Assembly: GCA_024275695.1 (NCBI GenBank)
Contig: JAJRYP010000065.1
Location: 1 to 34,300, forward strand
Length of the DNA: 34,300 nucleotides
DNA from: Patescibacteria group bacterium
GTDB lineage: Bacteria > Patescibacteriota > Gracilibacteria > UBA1369 > PNNO01
Direction: 5' to 3'
In this document: piece by piece, positions 34,134-34,300 of the stretch
Layout of the letters: every line of letters starts with the position of its first letter
Numbering within the stretch: the stretch's first letter is position 1
Notes under the pieces: generated by a model
What the model saw: only the letters and a program-made list of their open reading frames with translations
Databases searched by the model: none
Told to the model about the DNA's origin: nothing
Program-made: the position numbers and the translations under genes

Positions 34134-34300
34134 AAGTCAAATGAAAGTCAATAATTATCAGGCTCTTTAAACAGTTTGGGTAAAAATTTCAGTAAGAACC
34201 GAGAAAGGTAGAAGACAAAACATGAGCCTTTTTGCAAATCTTTCAACATTATGTATTCCACAGTGTAAACGTTTCATTGTTTCGAAACGGCCGTGTAAAG
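34134..34300 (+). promoter_or_regulatory. Possible rRNA-operon leader with boxA-like element at the right edge
   Basis: GCTCTTTAAACA at 34162-34173 closely resembles the boxA antitermination element of bacterial rRNA leaders. Upstream are two AAGTCAA copies 11 bp apart (34134 and 34145). Downstream are AGGCTC/GAGCCT inverted arms, a CGTTTC/GAAACG hairpin (34270-34275 with 34284-34289) and a repeated GTGTAAA. There is no convincing coding frame. If right, a 16S gene would begin shortly after the window; 16S itself is not present. Confidence 0.35.

Noticed and set aside
34156..34275. Short minus-strand ORF starting MKRLHCGIHNVERF
   Set aside because: Only about 36 residues, no family, and it overlaps the boxA-like region and inverted repeats; more likely antisense to a leader.

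Overview
This is an A/T-rich, densely packed bacterial window. It most resembles a genome of the Candidate Phyla Radiation (Patescibacteria, Parcubacteria-like). The reasons are compact housekeeping genes with tiny or overlapping gaps, almost no recognisable Shine-Dalgarno sequences, several families common in that group (sigma region-4 plus HARE-HTH proteins, VirD4/TraG-like ATPases without a conjugation locus, a DUF3467-type protein, Phd/RelE pairs, LCP and DsbA-like envelope proteins), and typical bacterial tRNAs. TAA, TAG and TGA all end ordinary genes here, so no recoded stop (such as the UGA-Gly code of Gracilibacteria) is indicated.

Layout. 1-3690: cell-wall and housekeeping genes (a truncated M23 endopeptidase, tsaE, an HD hydrolase, and a 3D-domain protein with four peptidoglycan-binding repeats). 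3894-8193 (minus): a VirD4/TraG-like ATPase split into two genes, then aspS carrying an in-frame TAA at codon 47. 8342-12069: a small proline-rich ORF and dnaE. 12240-15043: bacteriohemerythrin, tRNA-Leu, a sigma4-HARE regulator, a HIT protein and a RelE/Phd toxin-antitoxin pair. 15200-17297: divergent nadC and nadA. 17294-22669: a conserved-looking hypothetical, valS, a TPR-like protein and a second sigma4-HARE paralogue. 22792-23478: an OmpR-like regulator with a degenerate receiver. 23619-31976: a long plus-strand run of rlmN, a DUF3467-like gene, dtd, glyS, radC, a full-length VirD4/TraG-like ATPase, an LCP protein and a DsbA-like lipoprotein. 31984-34300: tRNA-Met, an XRE regulator with an S24-like C-terminus, a nucleotidyltransferase coupled to a 45-residue ORF, tRNA-fMet, and a possible rRNA leader at the right edge.

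How the genes fit together. Translation is heavily represented (three aminoacyl-tRNA synthetases, dtd, tsaE, rlmN, three tRNAs). So is envelope maintenance (M23, 3D/PG-binding, LCP, DsbA-like). The most notable items are the two breaks in otherwise conserved reading frames (aspS and the split ATPase), the two paralogous ATPases in one split and one fused form, the two sigma4-HARE paralogues that lack sigma region 2, the partner-less pseudo-receiver, and a likely plus-strand structured RNA ending in a strong hairpin near 33014-33048. All calls come from reading the sequence; no database search was run.
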